Shown: piece after piece, positions 25,064 to 34,270 of the stretch
Position numbering within the stretch: the first letter of the stretch is position 1
Layout of the letters: each line of letters opens with the position of its first letter
Assembly (NCBI RefSeq): GCF_965201005.1
Contig: NZ_OZ241747.1
Span: 3,286,001 to 3,350,000 of the forward strand
Length of the DNA: 64,000 bases
Source of the DNA: Mucilaginibacter_A sp965201005
Lineage (GTDB): Bacteria; Bacteroidota; Bacteroidia; Sphingobacteriales; Sphingobacteriaceae
Direction of reading: 5' to 3'
Notes under the pieces: model-generated
The model's input: only the letters and a program-made list of their open reading frames with translations
Database searches by the model: none
Told to the model about the DNA's origin: nothing
Made by a program: the position numbers and the translations under genes

Positions 25064-26284
25064 ATGAAAAAGCAGTTGACCATATTTGTTGTTCTCATTT
25101 TTGGGCTGATTACTGCAAACGCGCAAAGCCGGTTTATCAGCACCAAAGGGAAAGAAATCATCGGCACAAACGGCAAACCGATGCTTTTAAAAGGCACAAA
25201 CCTGGGCAACTGGATGATGCCGGAAGGTTATATGTTTAAATTTAAGGATGTTTCTTCGCCGCGGCTGATCAACGAAGCAATTACCGAAATGATCGGCCCG
25301 GACGAAGCAAAAGATTTCTGGCAAAAATACCTGGACAGTTACGTTACCGAAGCAGATATCCATTACCTCAAAAGCACCGGCATGAACTCTATCCGCGTGC
25401 CGTTTAATTACCGGCTTTTTACCAACGAAACCTACCTCGGCGCAACAGACGGAAACCGTGGCTTTGTTTTGCTGGACAAACTGATTAAATGGGCCAGAAA
25501 AGAAAATATTTACCTGATTTTGGACATGCACGCTGCGCCTGGCGGCCAAACCGGTGATAACATTGATGATGGTTATGGCTATCCGTTTTTGTTTGAGAAC
25601 GAACAAAGTCAGCAATTGACCATCAGCATCTGGAAAAAAATTGCAGCCCGTTACAAAAACGAACCGATTATTATGGGTTATGATTTGCTGAACGAGCCGA
25701 TCGCCACGTATTTTGATGCGGCCAAACTAAACCCGTTGCTTGAACCGCTTTATAAAAAAATCACGGCCGCTATCCGCACTGTTGATCAAAACCACCTGAT
25801 ATTTTTGGGCGGCGCGCAGTGGGACGGTAATTTTGATGTATTTGGGGCACCGTTTGACCCAAAACTGGTTTACACTTTCCATACGTATTGGACGGACGTA
25901 AAGCAGGAAGTGATCCAGAAATATATCGATTTCAGGAACAAATACAACGTGCCGGTTTATATTGGCGAAACGGGCGAAAACAATGATGAGTGGATTAAAA
26001 ATTTCCGCCTTTTGTTAGAAAAAAACAACATTGGCTGGCATTACTGGCCGTACAAAAAAATGGATGCCGAAAGTTGTATCGTGCAATTTAAGCAGCCATT
26101 AAATTATGGCCTTCTGATTGATTTCACCCAAAAACCAAGATCAACTTTTAAACAAATCCGTGAGGCCGGGCCGGTAAACCGCCAGCAAATAAAACAGGCG
26201 TTGGATGAGCTTTTAAAAAACTGTTTGTTTGAAAATTGCACGCCCAATCAGACTTATATCAGTGGTTTAGGTTTGAAACCCTGA
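25064..26284 (+). CDS. GH5 family glycosidase, exported
   Basis: A 406-residue glycosidase with signal peptide (to about residue 20, ITANA before QSR). The GH5 TIM barrel shows GTNLGNWMMPEGY, MHAAPGGQ, acid/base Glu211 in LLNEP and nucleophile Glu302 in YIGETGE. The NWMMPEG segment and MHAAPGGQ resemble exo-1,3-glucanases or cellulases of fungal type, so substrate could be beta-1,3- or beta-1,4-glucan. The C-terminal 40 residues hold two Cys and may form a disulfide. It is the last gene of the glucan cluster. Confidence 0.88.
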   Translation: MKKQLTIFVVLIFGLITANAQSRFISTKGKEIIGTNGKPMLLKGTNLGNWMMPEGYMFKFKDVSSPRLINEAITEMIGPDEAKDFWQKYLDSYVTEADIHYLKSTGMNSIRVPFNYRLFTNETYLGATDGNRGFVLLDKLIKWARKENIYLILDMHAAPGGQTGDNIDDGYGYPFLFENEQSQQLTISIWKKIAARYKNEPIIMGYDLLNEPIATYFDAAKLNPLLEPLYKKITAAIRTVDQNHLIFLGGAQWDGNFDVFGAPFDPKLVYTFHTYWTDVKQEVIQKYIDFRNKYNVPVYIGETGENNDEWIKNFRLLLEKNNIGWHYWPYKKMDAESCIVQFKQPLNYGLLIDFTQKPRSTFKQIREAGPVNRQQIKQALDELLKNCLFENCTPNQTYISGLGLKP

Positions 26285-26445
26285 ACTGCATTATAACATA
26301 TTTGCAAAACCTTTACTGCAGGCTTGCATATTTTAACTTAAATTGAGCTTGAATTATGATCTTGAATACTGTTTTTACCTGTTATTTTACAGTGAACAAT
26401 AATCAAAAATGAAACCGGCTTATCTGAGTTTATTGTAAGTATATA

Positions 26446-26471
26446 AGAGCCTGTTTAAGTTCTGTCCAAAA
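26446..26471. repeat. Relic of an IS5-type end
   Basis: AGAGCCTGTTTAA repeats the 13-base terminus of the IS element at 13342 and is followed by a similar T-rich tail (GTTCTGTCC against ATTTTGTTC). No transposase or second end is nearby. Confidence 0.55.
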
Positions 26472-26476
26472 ATTGG

Positions 26477-26569
26477 ATGCTTCTTTTAGCACCTAAAATT
26501 TGGTAGTTTTTTATAAAGTTTATAATCCGGAAAACTTACAAAACAAAAATTATGGCATAAAAGAAGCAT
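26477..26569. repeat. Paired dispersed 12-mer motif, about 80-base spacing class
   Basis: ATGCTTCTTTTA at 26477 and TAAAAGAAGCAT at 26558 face each other 81 bases apart, between convergent genes. Confidence 0.8.
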
Positions 26570-26646
26570 CCGAAACCAGGCAACAGAAATTTAAATAATT
26601 TTTTAACCTTCAAAATCAGATGAAGTATGATTTTTACCCTTCACAC

Positions 26647-28125
26647 CTACAAATCCATCTGATATTCGTTGATGGCATCTTTACTTTCCAGTTCAGAGTG
26701 CCCCATCAGAAACTCGTCAACTTTGCGGGCAGCTTCGCGTCCTTCAGAAATGGCCCAAACCACTAATGATTGGCCGCGGCGCATATCTCCGGCAGTAAAA
26801 ACCTTGCTTACGTTGGTCCGGTAAACGCCTTCTTTGGCTTTTACATTTTTGCGCTCATCTAAATTAACGCCCAACTGCTCCACTAAGCCGGTTTGCTGCG
26901 GATTGGAAAAACCCATGGCCAAAAATGCGCGCTGACAAGGGATTTCGCGTGTAGAACCTTCAATTTCCTGAAAATTTATTCTTCGGCCTAAAACATCTTT
27001 TTCCCATTCTACATCTGCAACCAGCACTGCCCGTAAATTTCCGTTTCCATCGCCCAAAAATTCTTTGGTCAAAATCCCCCAGAAACGTTCGCAGCCTTCT
27101 TCGTGTGAGCTAGAAGTTTTTAACAATTTGGGGAAACTTGGCCAGGGCATCGCCATAGTGCGTACTTCGGAAGGCTGAAAGTTAACTTCAAACTGCTTTA
27201 CCGAACGTGCGCGTTGCCGGTTGGCTGTGCCCACGCAATCAGAACCGGTATCGCCGCCGCCAATTATGACTACATCCAGGTCCGTAGTGACGATATTTTC
27301 ACCTGTAAAAGAAGCATTGCCAACGCGGCGGTTTTGCTGTGTTAAAAAATCCATTGCGTAATGGATGCCGTTCAAATCACGGCCGGGAATGTGCAGGTTG
27401 CGCGGAATGGTTGAGCCGCCGCACAAAACAACCGCATTAAAATTGCGGATCATTTCTTCTGCTTCGATATCTTTCCCAACTTCTGTATTGCATTGAAACC
27501 TGATGCCGTCTTGCTTCATCACCTCCAAACGGCGGTCGATAATGTTTTTTTCCAGTTTAAAATCCGGAATACCAAACCGGAGCAAACCGCCCGGCTGTTC
27601 GTCGCGCTCAAAAACGGTAATGTCATGACCGGCTTTATTAAGCTGGGCCGCAGCCGCCAAACCTGCCGGGCCCGAACCAACAATGGCCACTTTTTTGCCG
27701 GAGCGGATGAGCGGCGCATTTGGCTTGACATAACCTTTGGCAAAAGCAATTTCGATGATGTGCTTTTCAATTTCTTCAATAACCACCGCCGGTTTGTTAA
27801 TGCCCAAAACGCAGGCAGATTCGCAGGGTGCAGGGCAAATACGGCCGGTAAACTCCGGAAAATTGTTGGTGGTTGATAAAATCTGATAAGCTTCTTCCCA
27901 GTTTTTTTTATAAACGGCATCGTTAAATTCCGGGATGATGTTGCCCAGCGGACAGCCTGAATGACAAAATGGAATACCGCAGTTCATGCAGCGCGAGGAT
28001 TGCTCGTGCAGCTTCCCGTCGGTATAATTTCCTACAAACTCATTGTAATTTTGTACACGTTCCTGTACAGGTACTTTTGGTGGAAGTTCCCTTCCAAAAT
28101 CTTTAAAACCGGTCTCTTTTCCCAT
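26647..28125 (-). CDS. gltD: Glutamate synthase (NADPH) small subunit
   Basis: A 492-residue flavoprotein that passes electrons from NAD(P)H through FAD and iron-sulfur centres to the large subunit, for glutamate formation from glutamine and 2-oxoglutarate. The N-terminal Cys clusters (CMNCGIPFCHSGCPLGN, then CPAPCESACVLG), the FAD site GSGPAGLAAAAQL and the NADPH site GGGDTGSDC are all present. Length fits the family (about 470-490). It starts six bases after the gltB stop, so the two form an operon. A dispersed 12-mer (27306) lies inside the coding region. Confidence 0.97.
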   Translation of the reverse strand: MGKETGFKDFGRELPPKVPVQERVQNYNEFVGNYTDGKLHEQSSRCMNCGIPFCHSGCPLGNIIPEFNDAVYKKNWEEAYQILSTTNNFPEFTGRICPAPCESACVLGINKPAVVIEEIEKHIIEIAFAKGYVKPNAPLIRSGKKVAIVGSGPAGLAAAAQLNKAGHDITVFERDEQPGGLLRFGIPDFKLEKNIIDRRLEVMKQDGIRFQCNTEVGKDIEAEEMIRNFNAVVLCGGSTIPRNLHIPGRDLNGIHYAMDFLTQQNRRVGNASFTGENIVTTDLDVVIIGGGDTGSDCVGTANRQRARSVKQFEVNFQPSEVRTMAMPWPSFPKLLKTSSSHEEGCERFWGILTKEFLGDGNGNLRAVLVADVEWEKDVLGRRINFQEIEGSTREIPCQRAFLAMGFSNPQQTGLVEQLGVNLDERKNVKAKEGVYRTNVSKVFTAGDMRRGQSLVVWAISEGREAARKVDEFLMGHSELESKDAINEYQMDL

Positions 28126-28131
28126 TTATGA

Positions 28132-31100
28132 TCAGATTGTTAAAGGCTCTTTTTGCTGTAAAACTTTTTTGTATTCTTTCGGGAATACTTTAATAAACCG
28201 AAATGCCGCTGACTGCCAGTTGTTTAACAAATCCTGCGCAACTTCGCTTTGCGTTAATTGGACATGTTTACGTAATAAACTAATGATTTCATCTTCATCC
28301 GCATGGTCTAAAGTATCCAGATCAACCATTTCTTTGTTGCAGTTTTCGCGGAAAGATTGGTCTTCATCATAAACCCAGGCAATGCCGCCGCTCATGCCGG
28401 CCGCAAAATTCCGCCCGGTTTTTCCGAGGATTAAAGCGCGGCCGCCGGTCATGTATTCGCAACCGTGATCGCCAATTCCTTCCACAACCGCCGTGGCACC
28501 GGAGTTCCGAACGGCAAAACGTTCACCTGCCTGTCCGCGGATAAACAATTCCCCGGAAGTGGCACCGTAAAGCACCACGTTGCCAACCAAAATATTTTCT
28601 TCGGCTTTAAACGTACTGTTTTTAGGGGGATAAATTGCGATTTGTGCACCGCAAAGACCTTTTCCAACGTAATCATTGGCCTCACCTTCCAGCTCAAAAG
28701 AAATTCCTTTGGTAGAAAAAGCACCAAAACTTTGTCCGGCAGAACCGGTAAATTTATAATTGATCAAACCGGCAGGCAAACCCGGCGAACCGTAAATTTT
28801 AGAAATTTCGTTGGATAACAAAGTACCAACCGTGCGGTCTGTATTTTTAACGGTAAAAGAAGCATATACCGGCGTCAGGTTTTCCAGGGCCGGTTTTGCC
28901 TGTTCAAATAATTTCCAGTCGATGATATCATCCAGGCCATGGTCCTGTTTTTCACTGTTGTACAAAGTCATTTCGCGCGGATTGCTTACCGGGTGCAGCA
29001 AAGCCGTCAGATCAATGGTTTTAGCTTTCCAATGGCCTAAACTTTCCCTGACTTTTAAAAACTGAACGCGGCCAACCATCTCATTAATGGTTTTGAAACC
29101 TAATTCGGCCATTATTTCGCGTAGTTCTTCTGCCAAAAACTGAAACAGGTTGACCACGTGTTCCGGCCTTCCGCTAAATAGTTTCCGTAAATCAGGGTCT
29201 TGTGTAGCCACACCGACCGGGCAAGTGTTCAAATGGCATTTCCGCATCATAATGCAACCACCGGCAACCAAAGCCGCCGTGGCAACGCCCCATTCTTCTG
29301 CACCCAGTAAAGCGGCAATGGCCAAATCTTTTCCGGTTTTCATCTGACCGTCGGCCTGCAGAACTACGCGGCTTCTCAACTTGTTCCGAACTAATGTTTG
29401 ATGTGCTTCGGATAAACCTAATTCCCAAGGCAAACCGGCATGTTTTACGGAACTGATCGGTGAAGCACCTGTTCCGCCATCGCTACCGGCAATCAAAATT
29501 ACATCTGCGTGTGCTTTTGCCACACCTGCAGCAATTGTACCTACGCCTGCTTTAGAAACCAGTTTTACATTGATCCGGGCTGCACGATTGGCATTTTTCA
29601 GGTCGAAGATCAACTGCGCCAAATCTTCAATCGAGTAAATATCATGGTGCGGCGGCGGAGAGATTAAACCAACACCCGGCGTTGCATGGCGCACCCTGGC
29701 AATCCAATCATCTACTTTATGGCCCGGCAATTGTCCGCCTTCCCCCGGTTTTGCACCTTGCGCCATTTTGATCTGCAGTTCATCGGCATTGGTTAAATAG
29801 TTGGATGTTACCCCAAAACGCGCCGAAGCAATTTGTTTGATGGAGGAACGCATGGAATCACCGTTTTCCAGCGGTACATAACGGATTTCATCTTCGCCAC
29901 CTTCGCCGGTATTGCTTTTACCGCCGATCCGGTTCATGGCAATGGCAATTGTACTGTGCGCTTCGTGAGAAATGGAACCGAAAGACATTGCCCCGGTTGC
30001 AAAACGCTTCATGATGCTTTCAATCGGTTCTACTTCATCAATAGAAACGGATTCCCGATGATGCGCAAAATCCAGCAAGCCGCGGATGGTGTACATCTTT
30101 TCGGTTTGCTCGTTGATCAGTTTGGCATATTTTTTATAAATATCATAATCCTGCGTGCGGGTGGCATGTTGCAGCAAATGCACCGTTTCCGGATTGAACA
30201 AATGTGCTTCTCCCCTGCGTTTCCACTGGTAAATACCGCCTTCGGGCAGTAACTGAGTTTCTTTTTTAGAACTGTTGAAACCGTTTACGTGCTTGCATAA
30301 GGTTTCGCGGGCAATTTCATCCAAACCCAAACCACCGATACGCGTAATGCCGCCGGTGAAGTATTTACTGACAACCTCTTTATTGATCCCCAAAATTTCA
30401 AAAACCTGTGAACCGTGATAAGATTGTAAAGTAGAAATCCCCATTTTAGAGAAAATCTTAAGTAAACCATCGCAAATGGCTTTAATATAGTTTTTAGAAA
30501 GCGAAGGAACATCCAGCGTACTTTCCATCTTTCCTTCTTTGGATAAAGTGTTGATGGTGGCCAATGCCAGGTACGGGTTGATGGCCGTGGCACCAAAAGC
30601 TAGTAAACAGGCAAAATGATGCACTTCCCAAATATCGCCTGCCTCAACTACTAAACCTACGGCCCCGCGTAAGCCTTTTTTGATCAAGTGGTGATGAATG
30701 GCGGAAACGGCCAGCAAAGAAGGGATCGGCGCATGTTCAGAATCAATGGCCCGATCGGATAAAATCAGCACTTCAAAGCCATCCTGAACGGCATCTTCTG
30801 CGTAGCGACAAAGCCGGTTTAAGCCGTTTTCCAGCGAACCGGGCAAATTATCTGCCTTAAAATAAGTTTGCAAGGTTTTGGCATGAAACAAGCCGGTATC
30901 GATACTGCGCAGCTTTTCTAATTCATAATCATGCAGGATCGGCTGGATATGTTCCACACAATGGCAGTGCATTTTGTCCTCGTCAAGCAAATTGCCATTA
31001 TTACCGATAAAAGTTACCAAACTCATCACCAAACGCTCCCGGATAGGATCAATCGGCGGATTGGTGACCTGTGCAAAAAACTGCTTAAAATAACTTGAAA

Positions 31101-32652
31101 TATGCTGTGGCCGATCTGACAGTACGGCCAGCGGCACATCCGTTCCCATAGAACCGATCGGTTCTTTACCATCGGTTGCCATTGGCTTGATAATGGTTTC
31201 AATATCTTCCCGCGTGTAACCAAAAACCTGCTGGTATTTAAAAACGGATTCTTTGGACAGATTGGTGAAAGATACCCGCGGCTCGGCCAGTTCATCCAGC
31301 CGTATTTTGTAATTTTCAAGCCAGTTGCCGTATGGCTGCCGACTGGTGATCTGTTTTTTTATTTCATCATCGGTGATGATTTTGCCTTGTGTGGTATCCA
31401 CCAAAAACATTTTGCCCGGTTGCAACCTGCCTTTTTTTATCACCGTGGTTTCATCCAACGGCAAAACGCCAGCTTCCGAAGCAACAATTACACGGCCATC
31501 GTTGGTTACCACATAACGCAGCGGGCGCAAACCGTTCCGGTCCAGCAGCGCACCAATAATTTTTCCGTCAGTAAAATTTAAAGCTGCCGGGCCGTCCCAC
31601 GGTTCCATTAGTGTAGCATGGTACTCGTAAAATGATTTTTTTAGCGGATCCATTTGCTCATTGCCGTCCCAGGCTTCGGGCACCAGCATCATCATTACAT
31701 GCGGCAGCGAACGGCCGGAATGATATAATAGTTCAATCACATTGTCCAGACACGCAGAATCGGACTGGTTATCATCCACCACCGGAAACAAGATCTCCAT
31801 TTCTTCTTTGGTAAAAAACGGGGAAACGTAAGAACGGATGCCCGAATAAAACCAGTTTAAATTACCGGTAAGCGTATTGATTTCGCCGTTGTGCGCCAGA
31901 AAACGAAAAGGCTGAGCCAACTTCCAGGAAGGAAACGTATTGGTGGAAAACCGCGAATGGATCATCCCGAAACCGGAAGTAACGCGTTCATCGCGCAGAT
32001 CGGTATAATACTGGCGGACCTGATACGTGGTCAACTGCCCTTTGTAAACAATAATTTTACACGAAAAAGAGGTGAAATAAAAATGCTCGACACCGGTTTT
32101 AATACTTTCGGCAACTGTTTTGGTGATTAAACGGCGCAATACATACAATTTGCGTTCAAAATCATCCGCATTATGAATGTGCTGTGGCCGCGCGATAAAC
32201 AATTGTTCTACGCCCGGTTCGGCAGTGCGGGCAGTTTCACCGATCACGGCAGAATCAACCGGTACTTTGCGGTAACCTAAAATCCGAAAACCTAATTTGT
32301 CACAAGATTGCTGAATGATGGCGCGACATGCTTTTTTTATGCCCGAATCTTTAGGTAAAAACAACATCCCGATACCGTAATCGCCGGGTTCTTTCAGTAA
32401 AATTTCATCAGCAGTGCATTCATCCAGCAAAAAACCATGCGGAATCTGAATCAGCAAACCGGCACCATCGCCCGAATCCGGATCACAGCCACAGGCACCG
32501 CGGTGCTCCATGTTTTCCAGCATGGTCAGCGCATCCGCAATAATCCGGTGTGATTTATGCCCGTTGATATGTGCTATAAACCCGGTCCCGCAGGCATCGC
32601 GTTCAAATTGCGGGTCGTACAATCCTTGCTGATCAGTTTTGAGTTGCTCCAT
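28132..32652 (-). CDS. gltB: Glutamate synthase large subunit
   Basis: A 1506-residue enzyme that hydrolyses glutamine, tunnels ammonia and reductively aminates 2-oxoglutarate. The Ntn nucleophile is the Cys in FERDACGTGFIAH (Cys21), exposed after removal of a 20-residue propeptide. Then come the central domain, the FMN-binding synthase domain (GEGGEDEIRY, AQGAKPGEGGQLPG, SPPPHHDIYSIEDLAQLI), a Cys cluster CIMMRKCHLNTCPVG for the 3Fe-4S centre, and the GXGXG beta-helix at the C-terminus. Length is as usual. It is the first gene of gltBD. One dispersed 12-mer (28854) lies in the 3' part; the remaining 3.8 kb has none. Confidence 0.98.
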   Translation of the reverse strand: MEQLKTDQQGLYDPQFERDACGTGFIAHINGHKSHRIIADALTMLENMEHRGACGCDPDSGDGAGLLIQIPHGFLLDECTADEILLKEPGDYGIGMLFLPKDSGIKKACRAIIQQSCDKLGFRILGYRKVPVDSAVIGETARTAEPGVEQLFIARPQHIHNADDFERKLYVLRRLITKTVAESIKTGVEHFYFTSFSCKIIVYKGQLTTYQVRQYYTDLRDERVTSGFGMIHSRFSTNTFPSWKLAQPFRFLAHNGEINTLTGNLNWFYSGIRSYVSPFFTKEEMEILFPVVDDNQSDSACLDNVIELLYHSGRSLPHVMMMLVPEAWDGNEQMDPLKKSFYEYHATLMEPWDGPAALNFTDGKIIGALLDRNGLRPLRYVVTNDGRVIVASEAGVLPLDETTVIKKGRLQPGKMFLVDTTQGKIITDDEIKKQITSRQPYGNWLENYKIRLDELAEPRVSFTNLSKESVFKYQQVFGYTREDIETIIKPMATDGKEPIGSMGTDVPLAVLSDRPQHISSYFKQFFAQVTNPPIDPIRERLVMSLVTFIGNNGNLLDEDKMHCHCVEHIQPILHDYELEKLRSIDTGLFHAKTLQTYFKADNLPGSLENGLNRLCRYAEDAVQDGFEVLILSDRAIDSEHAPIPSLLAVSAIHHHLIKKGLRGAVGLVVEAGDIWEVHHFACLLAFGATAINPYLALATINTLSKEGKMESTLDVPSLSKNYIKAICDGLLKIFSKMGISTLQSYHGSQVFEILGINKEVVSKYFTGGITRIGGLGLDEIARETLCKHVNGFNSSKKETQLLPEGGIYQWKRRGEAHLFNPETVHLLQHATRTQDYDIYKKYAKLINEQTEKMYTIRGLLDFAHHRESVSIDEVEPIESIMKRFATGAMSFGSISHEAHSTIAIAMNRIGGKSNTGEGGEDEIRYVPLENGDSMRSSIKQIASARFGVTSNYLTNADELQIKMAQGAKPGEGGQLPGHKVDDWIARVRHATPGVGLISPPPHHDIYSIEDLAQLIFDLKNANRAARINVKLVSKAGVGTIAAGVAKAHADVILIAGSDGGTGASPISSVKHAGLPWELGLSEAHQTLVRNKLRSRVVLQADGQMKTGKDLAIAALLGAEEWGVATAALVAGGCIMMRKCHLNTCPVGVATQDPDLRKLFSGRPEHVVNLFQFLAEELREIMAELGFKTINEMVGRVQFLKVRESLGHWKAKTIDLTALLHPVSNPREMTLYNSEKQDHGLDDIIDWKLFEQAKPALENLTPVYASFTVKNTDRTVGTLLSNEISKIYGSPGLPAGLINYKFTGSAGQSFGAFSTKGISFELEGEANDYVGKGLCGAQIAIYPPKNSTFKAEENILVGNVVLYGATSGELFIRGQAGERFAVRNSGATAVVEGIGDHGCEYMTGGRALILGKTGRNFAAGMSGGIAWVYDEDQSFRENCNKEMVDLDTLDHADEDEIISLLRKHVQLTQSEVAQDLLNNWQSAAFRFIKVFPKEYKKVLQQKEPLTI

Positions 32653-32857
32653 TGCTTATTTTAGAAGAAATAAATTATAGCTTGTAACACGAATATATGT
32701 TTCCTTTGGTTCAGTTTCACAATCCAAGCTAATTTTTGAGAAATCCCTAAAAATGCTTATTCAAACAGCAATCTTTTAAAGTATAGTTAACAGAACTGGC
32801 TTATTTTATTATTTTGACAACAAATGGCGGTTTAAGCCCGCAGCTGAAAAATCTTTG

Positions 32858-32951
32858 ATGCTTCTTTTACCACCTAAAAATTGGTGGCTGCATCAGCGGC
32901 TTATAAAAAGTAATTTATGCTTCACTAATTTTTAGGTGGTAAAAGAAGCAT
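32858..32951. repeat. Paired dispersed 12-mer motif with nested arms, about 80-base spacing class
   Basis: ATGCTTCTTTTACCACCTAA at 32858 is mirrored by TTTTTAGGTGGT followed by TAAAAGAAGCAT ending at 32951. An inner copy of the motif start (ATGCTTCA) lies at about 32918. It sits in the 462-base gap between the divergent gltB and ssb genes; the rest of that gap shows no gene and no box I could assign. Confidence 0.85.
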
Positions 32952-33114
32952 TCTAAAATAAATTCTTGTAAATCCTGTGTGCACAATCCTAAAACTTTAA
33001 GCCAATAATCCGGTTTCTATTAACAACGCTATGATTTAGCTGTTCAAAAACCTTATTACTTGCCGTGCTTTTACTAATGATTTATAGCGATTTTATGAAC
33101 TAAAAATTAAAACT

Positions 33115-33486
33115 ATGTCGGGCATCAACAAAGTAATTTTAGTAGGGCATTTAGGTAAAGACCCTGAGTACAGGCATTTAGATGATGGCGTGGCCGTGGC
33201 CAGTTTCCCATTAGCAACATCGGAAGTAGCCCTAAAAGACGGTAAAAAAACAGAACTGACCGAGTGGCACAATATTGTTTTGTGGCGCGGACTGGCCGAT
33301 ATCGCGCAGCAAATGTTAAGCAAAGGCAAATTGGTTTACATTGAAGGGAAACTTAAAACACGCTCTTTTGAATCCAGGGAAGGCGTAAAAAAACACACAA
33401 CAGAAATAGTGGCAGAAAATTTTAAACTGTTAGGCCGTAAAACAGATTTTGTAAGTGTTGATGGCTTGGAAAACTTAAAAGCCTGA
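33115..33486 (+). CDS. ssb: Single-stranded DNA-binding protein, short form
   Basis: A 123-residue OB-fold protein that coats single-stranded DNA. The family pattern is clear: MSGINKVILVGHLGKDPEYR, PLATSE, TEWHNIVLW, KGKLVYIEGKLKTRS and a final strand IVAENFKLLGRK. The OB domain is complete, but the long flexible tail and the acidic DDDIPF-type tip used to recruit repair partners are missing; the protein ends VDGLENLKA. It may therefore be a secondary SSB with a special role, for example stress or DNA uptake, which is a guess. It ends at a bidirectional terminator shared with a small acidic protein gene. Confidence 0.93.
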   Translation: MSGINKVILVGHLGKDPEYRHLDDGVAVASFPLATSEVALKDGKKTELTEWHNIVLWRGLADIAQQMLSKGKLVYIEGKLKTRSFESREGVKKHTTEIVAENFKLLGRKTDFVSVDGLENLKA

Positions 33487-33498
33487 TGCTCAGATCAT

Positions 33499-33530
33499 AA
33501 AAAAAGTGCAGTTTGGGCTGCACTTTTTTA
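33499..33530. terminator. Bidirectional terminator between ssb and a small acidic gene
   Basis: AAAAAGTGCAG pairs with CTGCACTTTTT around a 6-base loop, with A and T runs on both sides serving both converging genes. Confidence 0.85.
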
Positions 33531-33665
33531 TCAGTTATCTTCTTTTTCCTGGGTTGGTTCCAAGTTGTCCTCATCCGGGGTTACCGTTGGGATTTGCTTG
33601 GCCAATTCTTCATTATTTTGTTGGTCGGTTTCGTTTTTTTCCTGATTTTCCGGTTCGATTGCCAT
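33531..33665 (-). CDS. Small acidic protein (44 residues) of unknown function
   Basis: A 44-residue protein, begun by ATG at 33665 and ended by TGA at the edge of the bidirectional terminator. It reads MAIEPENQEKNETDQQ and continues with Glu, Asp, Asn and Gln, with a central LAKQIPTVTPDEDN; it is predicted to be disordered. The well-placed terminator and clean start support a real gene. The opposite-strand frame covering it is hydrophobic and unlikely. I do not recognise it. Confidence 0.55.
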   Translation of the reverse strand: MAIEPENQEKNETDQQNNEELAKQIPTVTPDEDNLEPTQEKEDN

Positions 33666-33781
33666 AATTGTAGTTTTATTTTCAGTTTAAAACATAAAAT
33701 GTTGCATTTGTTTTGATTTGCTGCGATTATTGAATCAGCAGCCTTTTCTAAAACGGGGAATAACCCGACCAAACCGGGGAA

Positions 33782-34126
33782 TCAGTTATACATCTTTTGG
33801 GAATTATTGTTGATAAACCGATTTGAAAAAAGCGAAATATCCCTGATTTTAAAAGAGAAAACCTCTTGTTGATTATCACTTAGCAAAACCTTTTTAGTAT
33901 CACAATACAAGCGGATGCGATCGTCCCAAACCTCTAAATCAAAGGCATAATAATCTTCATCATGCTGTGGCGCAAGCAGTTGCATATCTTTTGATTGAGC
34001 GGTTACTTCAATCACATCACCAATTTTAAGGCTGGCCTGATAATGAAAAAGCAAAGAAACCGTATGGCCGCTGGCCAAGTGCTGGGTAGTTTGGTTGATG
34101 ATTTTGGCGGAAGTATCAGTGTTCAT
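33782..34126 (-). CDS. Hypothetical cytoplasmic protein, 114 residues
   Basis: A 114-residue protein not recognised. Predicted strands alternate with turns (TVSLLFHYQASLKIGDVIEVTA, YYAFDLEVWDDRIRLYC), suggesting a small beta domain. No signal peptide or membrane segment. ATG at 34126 is the first in frame. It faces ssb and lies upstream of the 44-residue acidic gene, from which it is separated by 116 bases. A motif pair begins 72 bases upstream of its start. Confidence 0.6.
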   Translation of the reverse strand: MNTDTSAKIINQTTQHLASGHTVSLLFHYQASLKIGDVIEVTAQSKDMQLLAPQHDEDYYAFDLEVWDDRIRLYCDTKKVLLSDNQQEVFSFKIRDISLFSNRFINNNSQKMYN

Positions 34127-34197
34127 AAGTTTGAATTTTTTTGTTGTTCAAACTTATAGTTGCAAGCATCAAACCAAATTTTTGTGACAAAAACGCA

Positions 34198-34259
34198 ATG
34201 CTGTTTTTATCGGCTAAAAACTGGTATCAACCCAAAAAAAGAGGTGATAAAAGAAGTAT
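34198..34259. repeat. Mixed-variant dispersed motif pair
   Basis: The left arm is the GT form (ATGCTGTTTTTA, 34198) and the right arm the GA form (TAAAAGAAGTAT, 34248), 50 bases apart. It lies just downstream of the trpA stop. Confidence 0.8.
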
Positions 34260-34270
34260 CGGTTTTAAAT

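Larger units (their letters stand above)
26285..26646. other. Intergenic stretch between GH5 and gltD
   Basis: No gene. Two genes converge here. It contains a lone dispersed motif (26366-26377), a relic IS end (26446-26471) and a long-spaced motif pair (26477-26569). Confidence 0.6.

Noticed and set aside
33513..33716. Plus-strand hydrophobic 67-codon frame
   Set aside because: It begins in a terminator and is antisense to a better-supported 44-residue acidic gene with fitting start and stop.
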